Shown one piece after another: positions 12,801-25,707 of a stretch of 64,000 bases of DNA. A model generated the notes under the pieces. It was not told the origin of the DNA, did not search any database, and worked only from the letters and a program-made list of their open reading frames with translations. Both the position numbers and the translations under genes were made by a program. The DNA comes from Rotaria macrura (lineage: Eukaryota > Rotifera > Eurotatoria > Philodinida > Philodinidae): contig OENT01000330.1 in assembly GCA_900239685.1 (NCBI GenBank), positions 62,001-126,000 on the forward strand, written 5' to 3'. Numbering within the stretch: the first letter of the stretch is position 1; the number at the start of each line of letters is the position of its first letter.

Positions 12801-14654
12801 TGGGAAAGAAACATGATTGAATTTTTCTTCTAGGTGAAATGTAATGATCTCAATTTTGATTGGTGTGTTGTATTGAATTTTTTTAAGAAACCCGGCGATA
12901 AAGTTTGTATTAGATATTTCTCATGATTCAGTCGTTAAGTTATTTTTATTTTTTCTTTAGCCAATTTATATTGTCGATGTTTTAGCACATTTAACATTTG
13001 AAAGTGCTTTACAAAAATTAACAGCTGAAATTCAACCATGTCCATTATCGGAAAAAGGAGAAATGAAAGTAAGCATGAATTGTTTCTTTGTTCCAAAATT
13101 CACAATCGATTCGAGACAAAGAATGAACTACTTTTGTTTTTCTCAAGGTCATACCTATTCAACATACGTTAATACGAGATGTTAGTGCTGTACGAGTTTA
13201 TCTTCCAGATGATTTACGAACAAAAGAATCTCGACAAAGTATATTAAAATCAGTACAAGATATAATAGGACGTTATCCAGATGGTTTACCATTACTTGAT
13301 CCAGTAAAAGACATGGGTATAAAATCGAGTGATATGATATCCCATGTCAAACAATATTCTATATTACAAACACGTCTTGACGAACATCCATTAAGAAAAA
13401 ATCTTCAATTGAAATCGATTTATGCCCAATATGAACGTAAAGCAAATATTGAAAAACAAGTTATCGATGCTAAAAACGAATTGAAAAGAGCACAATCACT
13501 ATTACAAATCGGAGATTTGAAACGACATAAACGTGTTCTACGTCGTTTAGGTTATTGTAATTCAGCTGATGTTATCGATTTAAAGGGTCGTGTGGCGTGT
13601 GAAATCGATACAGGAGATGAACTTGTTACTACTGAACTTTTATTTAATGGAGTTTTTAATGATTTAACTGTTAGTCAAGCATGTGCTCTACTCAGTTGTT
13701 TTGTCTTTCAAGAGAAAGCCAATGAAATGCCCAAGTTACCACAAGAACTATCAGGTCCATTACATCTTTTACAAGTAAGTGTGTCGACATTATTTAACTG
13801 TCTGGATAAGAATATATGAAACGAATGTAGAAGATAAAAAATAGTGAAAATCACATCGAAAGAATAGAACAACATAAATTGAGTGTGATTAAGATGTACA
13901 CGAATCTGGATTCAGCCCGAGTTCATGTCAGAATTGAAGTATAAGATCTTTATTCACGGACATTAATCCATGTCCACATTCTTAAAATATCTCATTTTCG
14001 ACTTATTCAACGAATTAGAATAACAGTTCATGTCGGATATTGATTTCATGAAAACCTATCAATGAATGATTGTTGAAAGCATTTAGTGGCGAAGATAAAA
14101 ATCAATGATAGGATATATCTGTAACATTGTCCTTTATAAATGTTTTAACTAGGAGTAAGATAATCTCCTTGATACTTGAGATATTTTCGAGAGACAATGA
14201 ATTTTACTATGCAAACTAAATCTTGTTCTAGGAAACAGCTCGTCGAGTTGCACGAGTTTCGATTGAAAGTAAAATTGAAATGGACGAAGAACGTTATGTA
14301 GATGGATTTAAACCATTTATGATGGATGTTGTTAAAGCATGGGTCGAAGGACAAAGTTTTGCTAATATTTGTAAAATGACAACAATATTCGAAGGTAATT
14401 GTGAATGTTATTGAAACAAGTAATTAACTTCGTCTATATTTCATAGGATCTATTGTTCGTTGTATGCGACGACTTGAAGAACTTCTAAGACAAATGTGTT
14501 GTGCAGCTAAAACTATTGGCAATAGTGAACTTGAAGCTAAATTCACAGAAGGTAAATATTTAAGAAATCTTATCATTATTTCTCATTTCGTCATTTCATA
14601 GGTACACAAAAGATCAAGCGTGATATTGTTTTTGCAGCTTCGCTGTATCTTTAA
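3895..14654 (+). CDS. MTREX: MTR4 (MTREX/SKIV2L2) exosome RNA helicase
   Basis: MTR4 is the nuclear Ski2-like DExH helicase that feeds RNA to the exosome (TRAMP, NEXT and related complexes). Twenty exons can be joined by GT-AG sites: 3895-4016, 5293-5427, 5484-5550, 5599-5774, 5833-6007, 6065-6155, 6216-6340, 9113-9211, 9263-9365, 9427-9558, 9634-9926, 9993-10118, 10175-10325, 10849-11021, 12834-12902, 12961-13068, 13148-13774, 14232-14394, 14447-14551, 14602-14654. The sum is 3093 nt, giving 1030 aa against about 1042 in human. Walker [10 protein letters not shown] lies near residues 155-163, the DEIH box at 247-250 and motif [12 protein letters not shown] near 514-523. An arch/KOW region and the C-terminal bundle follow, ending [13 protein letters not shown]. 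No frame breaks were found. The N-terminal exon is poorly conserved, so its start is less certain. A poly(A) signal is at 14684-14689. Confidence 0.96.
4017..5292 (+). other. MTR4 intron 1, 1.28 kb
   Basis: This is a long first intron between GTAAGA and TTTTTCTAATAG. I see no recognisable gene, repeat or RNA in it. Confidence 0.7.
7692..8285. repeat. Two direct repeat units in MTR4 intron 7
   Basis: Within the 2.77-kb intron 7 (6341-9112), a unit of about 255 bp occurs twice in the same direction, at about 7692-7950 and 8026-8285. Matching segments are offset by 320 bp; GATTTGGTTAAAAACTAATA, for example, is at 7821 and 8141. Both units end with CACCTCAGGGAT. The core (GAGTC, then a TATA-rich stretch, then ATTCTGAGAAAAAAGTT, then CCTCAGGGA) also resembles the arms of the fold-back in intron 14. 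No coding capacity is seen; probably copies of a non-autonomous element. Confidence 0.7.
8286..9112. other. Rest of MTR4 intron 7 with a GGACGGCC-rich patch and hairpin
   Basis: Downstream of the direct repeats, a short GC-rich patch of GGAC/CGGAC words (about 8417-8444) is followed by a perfect stem, GTGTACTCA / TGAGTACAC (8454-8476). The remainder up to the acceptor at 9112 shows nothing recognisable. Confidence 0.5.
11180..12762. repeat. 1.6-kb fold-back element in MTR4 intron 14
   Basis: A long inverted repeat fills most of intron 14 (11022-12833). The left arm (about 11180-11906) and right arm (about 12011-12762) are reverse complements over most of their length, separated by about 104 bp. 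Shared blocks include GCGCACAAGACCATGGATCG near the outer ends and CCCTCAGGGAATTTTCAAAA near the inner ends. Each arm carries the same short open frame (11659-11856 minus, 12061-12279 plus), differing by a small insertion. A middle segment (about 11472-11660 against 12275-12475) has diverged. The intron is transcribed with MTR4, so the RNA could form a very long hairpin. No transposase is seen; it looks like a non-autonomous fold-back element. Confidence 0.88.
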
Positions 14655-17600
14655 CACGTATATAAAAACAAATTATCTATTCTAATAAAGAATCTTGTTT
14701 TTCTTTCTTTTTCTTTTTGTGTTTGTGTGTAATTGTTGTTTGTCAAATAAAACTAAACATAACAGAAAAAATTTCATAAATCAAATGCGCAATTGAATTC
14801 ATTCTTCTCTTTAGTCTAATTAATATAATATGTCGACAATGAATCTAATTTTTGTTTTGATTAGTACTTACAATCTTTTTCATTATGCTCGAATAACATA
14901 ATTATAAAACATAAAATAATAGTACTATGTATTCTTCATTTAGGAAATCATCTAGTTCGTGTTACCGAATAATTTCATTAATCATGCAATGTATTAGAAA
15001 TTTTAAAAACAAAAACAAACATCTTGTAGACGATAAAAGTACCCGGCTTCTACTAGATCTTCATTTTCTTGCATGCATGAAGTCTGAAACTTACTGAACA
15101 TATGGTTCATTATGAATCTAGATTAGAATTAGAATCTTGGTCTAGTATCTTATACATATCGAAAATAATCATCAAGGACAATAGACAGCACTTATTTTCT
15201 TTTTCAAATTAACATTTCTATAAAAAAGAATGGTTTTTATAGATCAGTCAATCGATCCTTACTTACAGTTGTAAACTTCATTTATTGTATTGAAAAACCT
15301 AAATAGAAGAGATGAAAACTAATTCATGTATTTGATAGATCGTAATTCTATAGATCTTCAATGAATTGATCACATATGTTTACGGAAAAGTTTCTTTCGT
15401 AGTAGAATATCATTTTTTTTAGAAAGAACCTATTTTTAAGAAAATAATCATTGCGTATAGTACTAATAGCTTAGAAATTTTCAGGAGCAGTAACCTTGAA
15501 GTAAATTCAATGATCTTTTCAATGAAGAAAGACCATAGAATGAGTGTCAATAGCATTTACAAATATCAGGATGTTTGACAAAAAATAGTAATGCATAATT
15601 TGGTGGACAGCTGTTTTAGATTAAAAAGGATTGCAATGAAAAGTGCCTTCTTTATCATAATCTTTATTACATTTTAACTAATGTCGTGACATCATGCCTC
15701 GGATCTATATTCGTCATTTAGTATATGCATACTGCTTTGTAGATCTTCTATATATATTTATATAACATAGCTAAGATGCAGTAGGATAGAGAATTGTATT
15801 ATCCCATGTACATTGAGTTATACTGTGTAAAATTTAATCGAATGACGAATAGTGACTGGTATCAGACCGTTAAGCTGCTTGGGCAGAAACTCTATTATGA
15901 GAAATACAGTTGATTAAATTTCGAGAATTCTATCACAAAATTCGTGAATCTTTTGAATATATTTATTAGAATCTGATTAAGTGTGTTCATCTAGAGATTA
16001 TTCAAATGAATATTTCTTCGCACAACCAAGCAATGCTAAAAAGAGAATCGATTAGACAACGATTTATTAGAATTACATGAAATTTTATTGAGAACTGAGC
16101 GAGTCGTAGTAATAGACGCTCATTAATGTTTATTTGTATGGATGTTCACTGAAAAAATCAGATAGTTCTTAGCAGAGAAACTAGCTTATTTTGAAATATT
16201 GAAGGTTAACATTATTAACACAGGATGTGAAACGTTTTGTCAATGTAGATATGAGCGTTGGTGTACAAATGACACTCCCGCCTACATCGACTTCAAAACC
16301 ACTTGTATTCTTCATCCTATTCATTAATATTTTGTTTGTTCAATAGGCGTGCCTTTCATCAATTTTATGTATACTCAATAAATGTAGTGTTTACCATAAC
16401 GATAAGTATATACTACATGAGATTTCAAAGTCAAGTAGTTGACATTAAAATTCAAATATCTAAAATTGCTTCATCATGATTGATAGTGCAAGTTTTGTTT
16501 CTATATTGTGAATTTTTATTCTCAATATATCATTAGACTTTGCATCGAAACACAACTAACTATCATAGTATGTATCCTATTGCAATACAAAACGTAATTT
16601 TAACGACATCAATCTTTACTCAAACGTAATTTGATTCATATACATATGTTCGTGTGTAACTACCAAGTCATATGTGTTTATGCGCAAGTTTTATTTTTCT
16701 TGGCATATTTATTTCTGTTACGAAAATAGATTATTATTCAATAAAAAAAAAATTTGGTGCCAAAATTTGACTACAACAGTCTTATACTCATATAATTAGA
16801 TTTCTACTCAAGTACTTGTATTCTATGATTCATAAAATAATTGAATCATGTAATGTCAATACAATAGGAAATAATTTCATAAGACAAAAATCGTTTGTTA
16901 CTTTTCCCGTTGCATTTCATAGAAAGATACTATATTTCATCTTAATATATAATAAAACAATATTTGACGGTTAAATACGATTGATATATCACACAGAAAC
17001 AAGGTCATAGACAAACCGGAAGATATCTCATCTTGTACAAAACTTGTTTGTTTTGTTAGTTCGAGCAGAATTCCAGAATGTAAAAATAGATGATTATTAG
17101 AAATTGAATATAAGAAAAAATCTATGTTTATGATGATAATTAAAAATTGTTGACAGATAAGAATCTAGAAGTCGTTAATCAATGAAAATTAACTGTAAGC
17201 CTATACGGCTCGTGTAATACTTGGTTAGACAAGACAAGAAAGAATATTTATCAAAATAAGACTCTGATGTTATGTTATATACTTTTCGAAAAACATTCTA
17301 ACACGCACACCAATGCTCGTGATACGACATAAGTAGTACTTATTGATACGATCAATCAGATTCGTCTTTTTCTTGTCGTTGTATTCCATGAAATTAATCA
17401 AACATACTTGTAAGACATTCATCTTGCGTCTAAATCTTATGTTACCAACGGCAGACAGATAGTCAATATTTCATAATGAAAAAAAACAAAATGTTTTCAC
17501 TTCAAATCTTGATATTTAAGAAAAAAAAAAACAAGTTTTATTTTGAAACGTCGACAATTCTTTTAGCAAGAGAAAAAAAAGGCATTGTAGATGTCGATTC

Positions 17601-19691
17601 AAATGACAGGATTTATATTTCAAGAGACATACATACTTAATATTAATTAGATTGATGGTAAAGAAAAGAATAAATATAATCAAACATTCAATCAATGTTT
17701 CTTCGGAGAATTTGACAAGGATATGAATTTGAAACAAATTTCTCTATAATCAGATAAATAAGACTAAACAAGGATATCATTGTATCTCATCAACGCAAAC
17801 TTTCATTTTCATATGAAGAAAAAAGAATAGATAATAAAGAGACTCATTATCGTGTCAACCAGCTGGCACCATAATGCAATATATATATATATATATATAT
17901 ATACATACATATACATGTAGATTCACTGGGTCTTATCGTGAAGCATACATGCGACATAAACTAATATCGATCTCACATAGAAAGCAGATAGATGAAGAAA
18001 AGAACGACTAGTAATTCGATCAGCTCATCATATGCGTGCATTCATGATTCTTCTATTCAAGTGGTAATTGTAAGAAACAAAAATAGACAAAAAAAATAAG
18101 ACAAGAAAAGGATTGGTGATTGTCGATGAGATAGATAGGAAACGTCTTTTCTTTTTCTCTTCTTCTTGTTTGTTGTTTTTTTACTTGTCTATGCGCCAAC
18201 CATAGTGTGTATATAATAATCACTGTAAGGTATGTGCTAGCATCTATGTGCAGAACAGACAACATTTGATGTAACTTAGCAATAATTACATACATAGAAT
18301 TATTTTCGAATAAGAATAGTTTTCAATCGCATAATATTTCTTTTATATATATAATTCGATCGATTGTTAAGTCAAATAGAAGGTGAATCCATTAGTTGGA
18401 TCGATGAGACGAAAAACATAGATCTGTCGTTTGTTAGTATTCTTTGTTGCGTGATAGTTGCTGACTTATTATTTGTCTACCTGTCTTATCGTTGTGATCG
18501 TTCTTTTTCTTTTTCTTTTTTATTATTTAAATCAGAACACTCTAGAAAGGGAAGCAATCTGAAAAGGGAAAAAAAAAAGAAAGAAAGATCAAATGCATTT
18601 GTTATGAGAAAATAGCTAGGGCACATAGACGAACATAACGAGAATATAGACGAACGCTACAAATGTCAATACTAGAAGAGCTAAACGGTTAACTACTACA
18701 ACAACCATGAAAGTATTGAGTGACGACGAGAGAAAGTGTGTTGAACCGTCATCAAATTGTTTTTCCATGAAATCTAGTTTTTTTATCGGCAACCTCATCA
18801 GTGTCGACATTAGAGAACTGATTGAGTGCCGTGTTTTATCTTTCTTTTACGCATTCTTTTGTCAATGTCGGTTTTTCTAGTATTTAAAATTTCTCATCAT
18901 TAAATCGCGCGAACAATCGTCTTTTGTATTTGAAATCATCGACTCGTGTGAGTTTGAGCGTATTGTTGTTGTTGTTGTTGTTGTTGTTATTCATTGTGTT
19001 ACCTTCTGCTCGATATATTTTTTCCTTGACTATGACTAATACGAACATCATTACCACCGAGTAAGTTGATCTTCTCTCAATATATGCAGTCAATCTTTCG
19101 ATATCAATACGTCATTACTATTGAATAAAATCTGAGGCAAAGTGGAAACGAAATTCAATTTTATTTTTCTTCTTCGCCTTCTGCTTTTCTTTCGTCTATT
19201 TAATGATGTTGTTTCTATTCAATTCCCTACAGTCATGCTGTTGAAATCATCCTACAAATATATTTATACATATATATACCATAGATTTTTCTATCCTAAC
19301 TTATTCATTCTCACAAAGTCTCGTCACTCGTCTTCATTATGATTGAGTGTTGACACTTTTTCCTGTACCCTTATTGTAGATTCCGTTTATTTGTCTAATA
19401 TCTGTCTTTTTTTCTCTAGTGCTCTCACACATTTTGCTTGACTGAATAATGAAACAACTCAACGGTTCATTAACATTCATGTTAAAATGCATAGTTTAAT
19501 TGCTGTTGTTTTCTTTTTCATTTCGTCGAATATCATCATTAACACCAACTACATTTCCTAATAACCTATCATTATATCACATATATATATATATATATAT
19601 ATATTATCAACAAAAAATCCTTTACTTCATCAAAATACTTATAAATTTTATTTTTTCTACAACAACTGAACATTAATTGTTAACAGAAATC
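14655..19691. other. 5-kb region between MTR4 and the first PKA-C exon
   Basis: Past the MTR4 poly(A) signal this region is AT-rich with scattered short open frames that look random. It holds an (AT)n run at 17879-17902, a run of TTG triplets (about 18962-18987) and another (AT)n run at 19580-19605. No gene was recognised. Confidence 0.6.
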
Positions 19692-19737
19692 ATGGGCAAT
19701 ACAAATTCTGGAAAAAAAAGTGATCAAATCGAGAATG
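19692..19737 (+). CDS. PRKACA: PKA-C alternative first exon 1a (myristoylation type)
   Basis: This is a 46-nt exon reading MGNTNSGKKSDQIEN and ending in phase 1 at AATG|GTAAGA. It matches the human PKA-C alpha-1 first exon (MGNAAAAKKGSEQES) in length, phase and character. The glycine after Met is followed by Asn, the N-myristoylation pattern, so this isoform should carry a lipid anchor. Joined to the common exon at 30137 it gives 351 aa, the same length as human PKA-C alpha. The intron to the common exons would be 10.4 kb. An (AT)n run begins 112 bp upstream of the ATG. Confidence is high because both homology and splice phase agree. Confidence 0.88.
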
Positions 19738-22700
19738 GTAAGAATATATTTTTAGATGTTATTCGTTGACTTGATGACATTTTTATTATGAAATTAAAAT
19801 AGTTGGATATTTCTTGATTTCTAATTGCTAACACTATGTTGATAGAATATGCAAAGCCCGAACTACGCTTGAAATGTCACCCATGAAAATTTCTCTAGTG
19901 ACGCATGCATACGCGCATGTGTCAAAATAACAAGCTAAGATTATATATATTTTTTTTTTGTGCCTTAGCGTTTGTTTACCATACATAATGGTTTCATGTA
20001 GATGTATGTGTATAACAGAATTGGTAATGAAGAAAATGTTTTTATTCTAAACTAAATTACACCAACATCTAATATACATCGACTTGAGTTGTTATTATTT
20101 TATTAAATTTTTTCATCTAGTTAACAGTCAAAAATAAATAAAATAAAATTGATTTACTATTCTCTTGAACAACTTATTGATATAGTAGTATTCGATTGAA
20201 ATTGAATTTGATTAAGACTTATCTACTAATTCGATTTTCATGAGTCTAAATTACATTTTTTCTCTTATATGAAAATCTTCATCATTCGAGTATAGAATTA
20301 ACATAAATATATACAATGTTTATACTGATGTTAGTACGAAATGATAATGTTACTTAACATAATCGATGTTATTCTTTGTGTGGAACATGATGACCTTCAC
20401 TTGTTTTTGTGCAACACTTATTTAAATAAAATGCTACTCAAAAAAAAATACTGTATGTTCTCAACGGTGTTGCCAACGGGTAGCATAGTCATGTTGTGAC
20501 TGTTTTTTTTGCTCGTTATAATATTTCATGGAGAAAAATAGATACTCTAATATTAATACTTGAGATAAAATCCTGTAGTTAGTCTTATAAAAATATTACT
20601 AAATTTCTGCATGCATTTCCTGGGGGTTAAACTACAAGCTTTTTTCTTTATGAATGAAATTTGATTGTGTTCATGGAAAAGTCCTGCTTTTTGCATTGGC
20701 ATAATTTATGCTCATGGGATAGAAATCAGACATAGAACATCGACTGAATAGAAAAAAAATATACTTTGTATAATGAAATAGAAATAAACCAATGTCAGAT
20801 TCGAATTTGTTGATGAAATCAAGACGGATAATAATAGGAAAGTCGAACGATTTTTTTTTGTTGCTCACGACAACCTATTTGAGAATCTTACACGAAGATT
20901 TTAGTCAAAGGTCTTCGACATATTGTTCGTATTATCATCTGTTTAATATCATACTTCGCTATTTGTCAAGTTTAATCCGAGAAAAATTCATCTACATATT
21001 TAGCTCATTCACCATCGAATGGTTTCATATTAATATCTTAGTTAGAGTATGAATTTTATGATTATTCATATTAATGTAATTGATTCTATTAGAAACTATG
21101 AAATCTTAAACTACTAAATTATATACCGGAAGTTGTATATTCATCTAACCTATCATGAGCAATTACATAGGAGTGGCGTAAGAATGAATCGTATGATTCA
21201 ATTTTCAAATTCGACATGTTCATAATATTTTAATATTGATTCACAGAAACAACTTGAGTAACTAGTGACACAACTTGATTACTAGGAAATTCTACTCCTA
21301 CAAATAACAATTTTTGAATGTGCGTTGTAATCATATCTACTTGTTTGAGATGTGTAAGTTCATAGGAATAGTTCATTTCGGTGATGATTAGTTATGAATA
21401 ACAAACTCGTCATAACTTCTATGAGCACCTCGAAGAGAAGAATAAAAACAAAACTACTGTTCACTTTCAAATCCTCTGAGGATACATCGGAATAGTCGAT
21501 GTCAAAGATTAATTTTTTCTTCTTCTTTAGGTTCTCAATTATAAATTCAGATTGTTACACTCATGTATGATTAGAATGTGGAACTCTGTTCGACTTAGCA
21601 TATGTTCGGTCTCTTATGAGAATTACAAATTATTTTTATGTCACAGTAATGTTCTCTAGGGATTTGAGAGCGAAAAATATTCTTTTTTTTTTGCTCTTTT
21701 ACACTGATTCATACTAGTAATAATAAATATCTTATTCATAGATTGCTCCATAAGTATTTATCGGAATTTTGAAATATGTTCTCCTTCTCTCGTGATATGC
21801 TATGATTGTTTTTTCGTCAAATGTTGATTTTTTATTAATTTGACAAATGCGCATTTCAGTTCAGAGAATAATTCAGTTCTCTACATAAAGTACTCAATGA
21901 TACCCTATAGATTATTATGAGCCTATCAAATAAACAAGAAATGTAATGTTTCTCTGTACATAATGTGTCCGAATATCGTCTCGTATTGTCTGTAACATTG
22001 AATGAGCCATGTGCCATTCTGCACAGATTGATTTCTTCTAGTAATTTTAATTTGACAGTATTGTTCAATCATATGATTCGGATTGAAGATGAGTGTTTTA
22101 ATTTAAATTTATAAATAATGTTTTTGTTGAAATAAGAGACCGGCCAACAATTATCTTTGCGGTAACTCATCGCATGACATAGATACTGTGGAAGAGGGAA
22201 AACTCACATTAGAACTGATATTGATCGTCTGGTTTGTTTTGAAAATCTTATATTTTGTTTTTGTTTTGTCTCATATCTTTTAGTCGATCGTAACTCCATG
22301 GAGTAAAATGAAGCTTATTTAGTGGTTAATAGCCTTTGTTTATGAATCATGCGCGACAAACATAACATAAACAAGATTAGAAATGAGCTATTTTTCATGA
22401 GCATGATTTCAAAAATGATTTCTTTTCTCATTAATAATATAATTCCCTATTGATTGTTTATGTAAATATTGATGAGTTGTTTTTCTTTCTGTTCTACTTA
22501 GTTCAAAACAAAGAATTAGGTTCAATAATCTTTAAGAGGGATTACACGAATGTCACAATCTACGTTGCTCAACGATTATCTTCCATGTTGACGTTGATTG
22601 TATCAATAGATAGTCCTACTAAAGTTGGGTATCCACTATTATTTTCAACGTTTGACACTTTTGAATTGTTGAGAAACAGAGCATTGATCTCTGTCATTCA

Positions 22701-25511
22701 ACAATCGAAGTCAGTATGAATAATATTTTTGAAAATATTCCTTTGAAAAATAGTATGAACAGTGATTGCTATACTGTTTAACGATTAGCAATAATATCGT
22801 ATAGATAACTTTAGTAGTACTATCTATTCATAGAATGAAAATCGATGATGATCATTGAACAATGCATAATGAATTCGATCATAATTCTCGTACAATTAAT
22901 CTAAGCCGAGTAACATTATTAATTTAGAAAGACCATTACGTTTGGTAGCATGTTCTATGATCGGATGGAATTCTATCTGTGATGTAAATATTAGTTTACA
23001 TCATGTATTGATAGAGACCATTGATATCTTAATTTCTTTTAGATTGAGTTTCATTGGAATTTAATACATATGAGTTAATCGGTTCATTTCATAGGTTAGA
23101 TTAAATTTTAAGTGCAAAATAAAAATGACGAACAACAAATGTAATCAAATGAATAGAAAAGGACCCGATGATTTTCATCAACTACAGAGTTAATGATATT
23201 TAACTAGTGAATTCAAATGATTGTGAGAAACAACAATATATCGAAATCTCTAAAGATTTAGTTCAAAAATAGTATTCTTTTCAGTCAGTATTCGAGCTAA
23301 ACGATTTAGATTGTTCTTGATAAGATTCGACCGGAGTTACGATATTATTGATAGATCTACGATTCAAAAAAAGGAAATTTAGATGGCATAATTCAGTTGT
23401 CCGATGTTTTGAAAATTCAAGAAAAAACATTATTGTTGAAATATTCTAAGATAGAAATTTCCATGAAGATTCTTAAGAGCATTCAACAAATAATAGTAGC
23501 TGAATGATGCACTTTATTGTCATAGAAATTATATTTTACTAATGTATACTGTTATGACAAATCGTACTCTTCAATATTATTACTACTTAGTTTAAAATTG
23601 AATAAGTTCTTCTATCAAAGTCGAATCTACGTTCAGTTTTGAAACAAAACACGAAGATAGTTCTTCAACGAATGAATCACTGTTTGATCAAGATCATCTA
23701 GATTTATGTCGAATCGAATCGAGAATGAATATTAAACAAAACGAAAAAGAATTTCATGCTCTTATCTTATTACTTTAGATGCATAGCATTTTTTTATAGT
23801 ACTAAGCCGATGTCGTGATCGCCCTCAGGAACAAGAGAAAAAAATTGATGTCTTAATGTTGACTAAGAGACAAGTTTTCATCAGAATAATAGACTCATTT
23901 CTTTTGCCTTGTGTCACGGGTAAATACGAAACAGCAGACTGGATAGTATAATTATAAAAGTTAATCCGAAGTCTTTTTTTTTTCATTCAAGTCAGTGTCT
24001 ATGAGAGATTTCATTGATTATTGAAATATGACAGTTTAGTTCTCTTTTATGAAGACATGAATTAAAAAGACAATTGTTGACATTCATTATGGTCATAGTC
24101 TTAAGCTTTGAATATTGAATTGTTTTGTCGAATACACGAATGGATCTATCTATACGAGTCCGTATCATACGTATTTTTGTGACTATTATGTAATTAATCA
24201 TTTGAATGGTTTTACTCATCAGTCGAAACAACATCTATCATTTAGTTATTATCGATGCTTGGTGATGAAGCCTATATGCTTGCAATCAAATGCAATAATT
24301 TCATTGAAAACTTTCAGTTCTCGACATAAACTATTAGTTTTGACTGATTTAGTTAAGTAGTTTGATGATTCAATTGATTTTATCGAATTTTATTGTTGAA
24401 TGAAAAGTCATATGATACAGTAAAGACCACTCTGTCATTTATGTTAATATTTTATTATGATTATCCCTGCATCAATACATTTTGAATGATGAATTGATTA
24501 GTATGTAATAATTCGAAAGTAATTTGTATAATTGATCGAATTTTCTTTTTGAATATAAATTATAAGTATTCAAAAATAGATTAAAAATAAATATCTACAT
24601 GATAATTGTTTTATTTTGAAAAATTAGAATCTTTGATAATTATATGCACATAGTCTGTAAATATTGATTCATTCTTCGATAGTATCTTTTAGGCATATCG
24701 GTACTACGTAGTAATACTTGTGTTTAGTGGGGCCTTTTTTTTTCTTCTCTTATATTTGATTGATGCATTAGTCAAGTAGTACTTTTTTTTTTCTTCGCTA
24801 TAAAGAATAAATAATCATTGAGCTTATTATCTTTTATAGTTCAACAATAGCAACGTCTTTATTGCAATATAAATGATAAATTTTCTTTTGTCCCTTTTTT
24901 TTTTCTTTCGCAGTCATAAATCTCTTGATAACAGTCATGCTCACTAGTTCTTTCCGAAAGAATTCCTTAAAGAATAATGAACGAAAGTATAATAAGCAAA
25001 ACTGATAGTTCATTGAGTTATTACATACATATATATGATGTTCCCGATTGATTGAATTCATCATCTATTTTGACAAGAGACATAGACTCATAGATGAAAA
25101 AAAGAACCCGCTAGACATTGTTATTTGTTACTAAATTCGTGCAACACATTTTGATCTAATATCTACGGAAACAAGACGACAGAAAGAAGGACTTTAATGA
25201 CATACCACTTGTAACTATAGATATCTCTTCACGCGTACGGGCTTGGACTTGGTAAAAAGAAAAAGCAAAGAAAAAACAAGGGAAAAAACTAAATAATAGA
25301 AAAAACACATGCGAACAAGTAATATGTTGTGACACTCGTTTTAGTATGCTGTTCATCTGCTATTGAGAAGAGAAAAGCGAGCAAGAAAAAAGAGAGCCAC
25401 TCAGAGACTGAGCGTGCTGCGCGCGCGAGAGAGAGAGAAAGAAAAGAGTTGCAGACAACGGCAATACTTAAATTATTATCGGATGTTCACATCGTGATCA
25501 TAACTTTTGTA
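19738..25511 (+). other. PKA-C intron between first exons 1a and 1b
   Basis: About 5.8 kb of AT-rich sequence. An open frame of 89 codons at 22450-22719 has no recognisable similarity and no phase-1 exon signature. Other first exons could be hidden here, but I could not support any. Confidence 0.5.
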
Positions 25512-25707
25512 ATGCCATCGTTTAAAGAACGCTTTCGACCATCTCGTAAATATAAAAAAAATAAAGAACCAGGTTCAGCAACAACAGACGAATGTCTAAA
25601 CATCACAGTTGCTAGTGGAACATCAGCAACTGGATCAACAATTGTTGATGATTCTAACGGTTCAACGGCACTTTCTACGTATCCTTCACACTTTTCAGTC
25701 GATTATT
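25512..25707 (+). CDS. PKA-C candidate alternative first exon 1b (basic, Ser/Thr-rich)
   Basis: A 196-nt open segment starts MPSFKERFRPSRKYKKNKEP, continues with a Ser/Thr/Ala/Gly-rich stretch, and ends HFSVDY at TATT|GTAAGT in phase 1. That phase fits the common acceptor at 30136 and gives a 401-residue isoform. The ATG is the first in its frame after an upstream leader rich in GA and GC repeats (about 25417-25441). The basic start followed by a flexible Ser/Thr-rich region could change location or partner binding; that is inference. Support comes from the ORF, the strong donor and the position, not from homology. Confidence 0.65.

Noticed and set aside
22450-22719. 89-codon open frame in the PKA-C 5' region
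   Set aside because: No homology, no phase-1 donor at its end, and composition like its surroundings.
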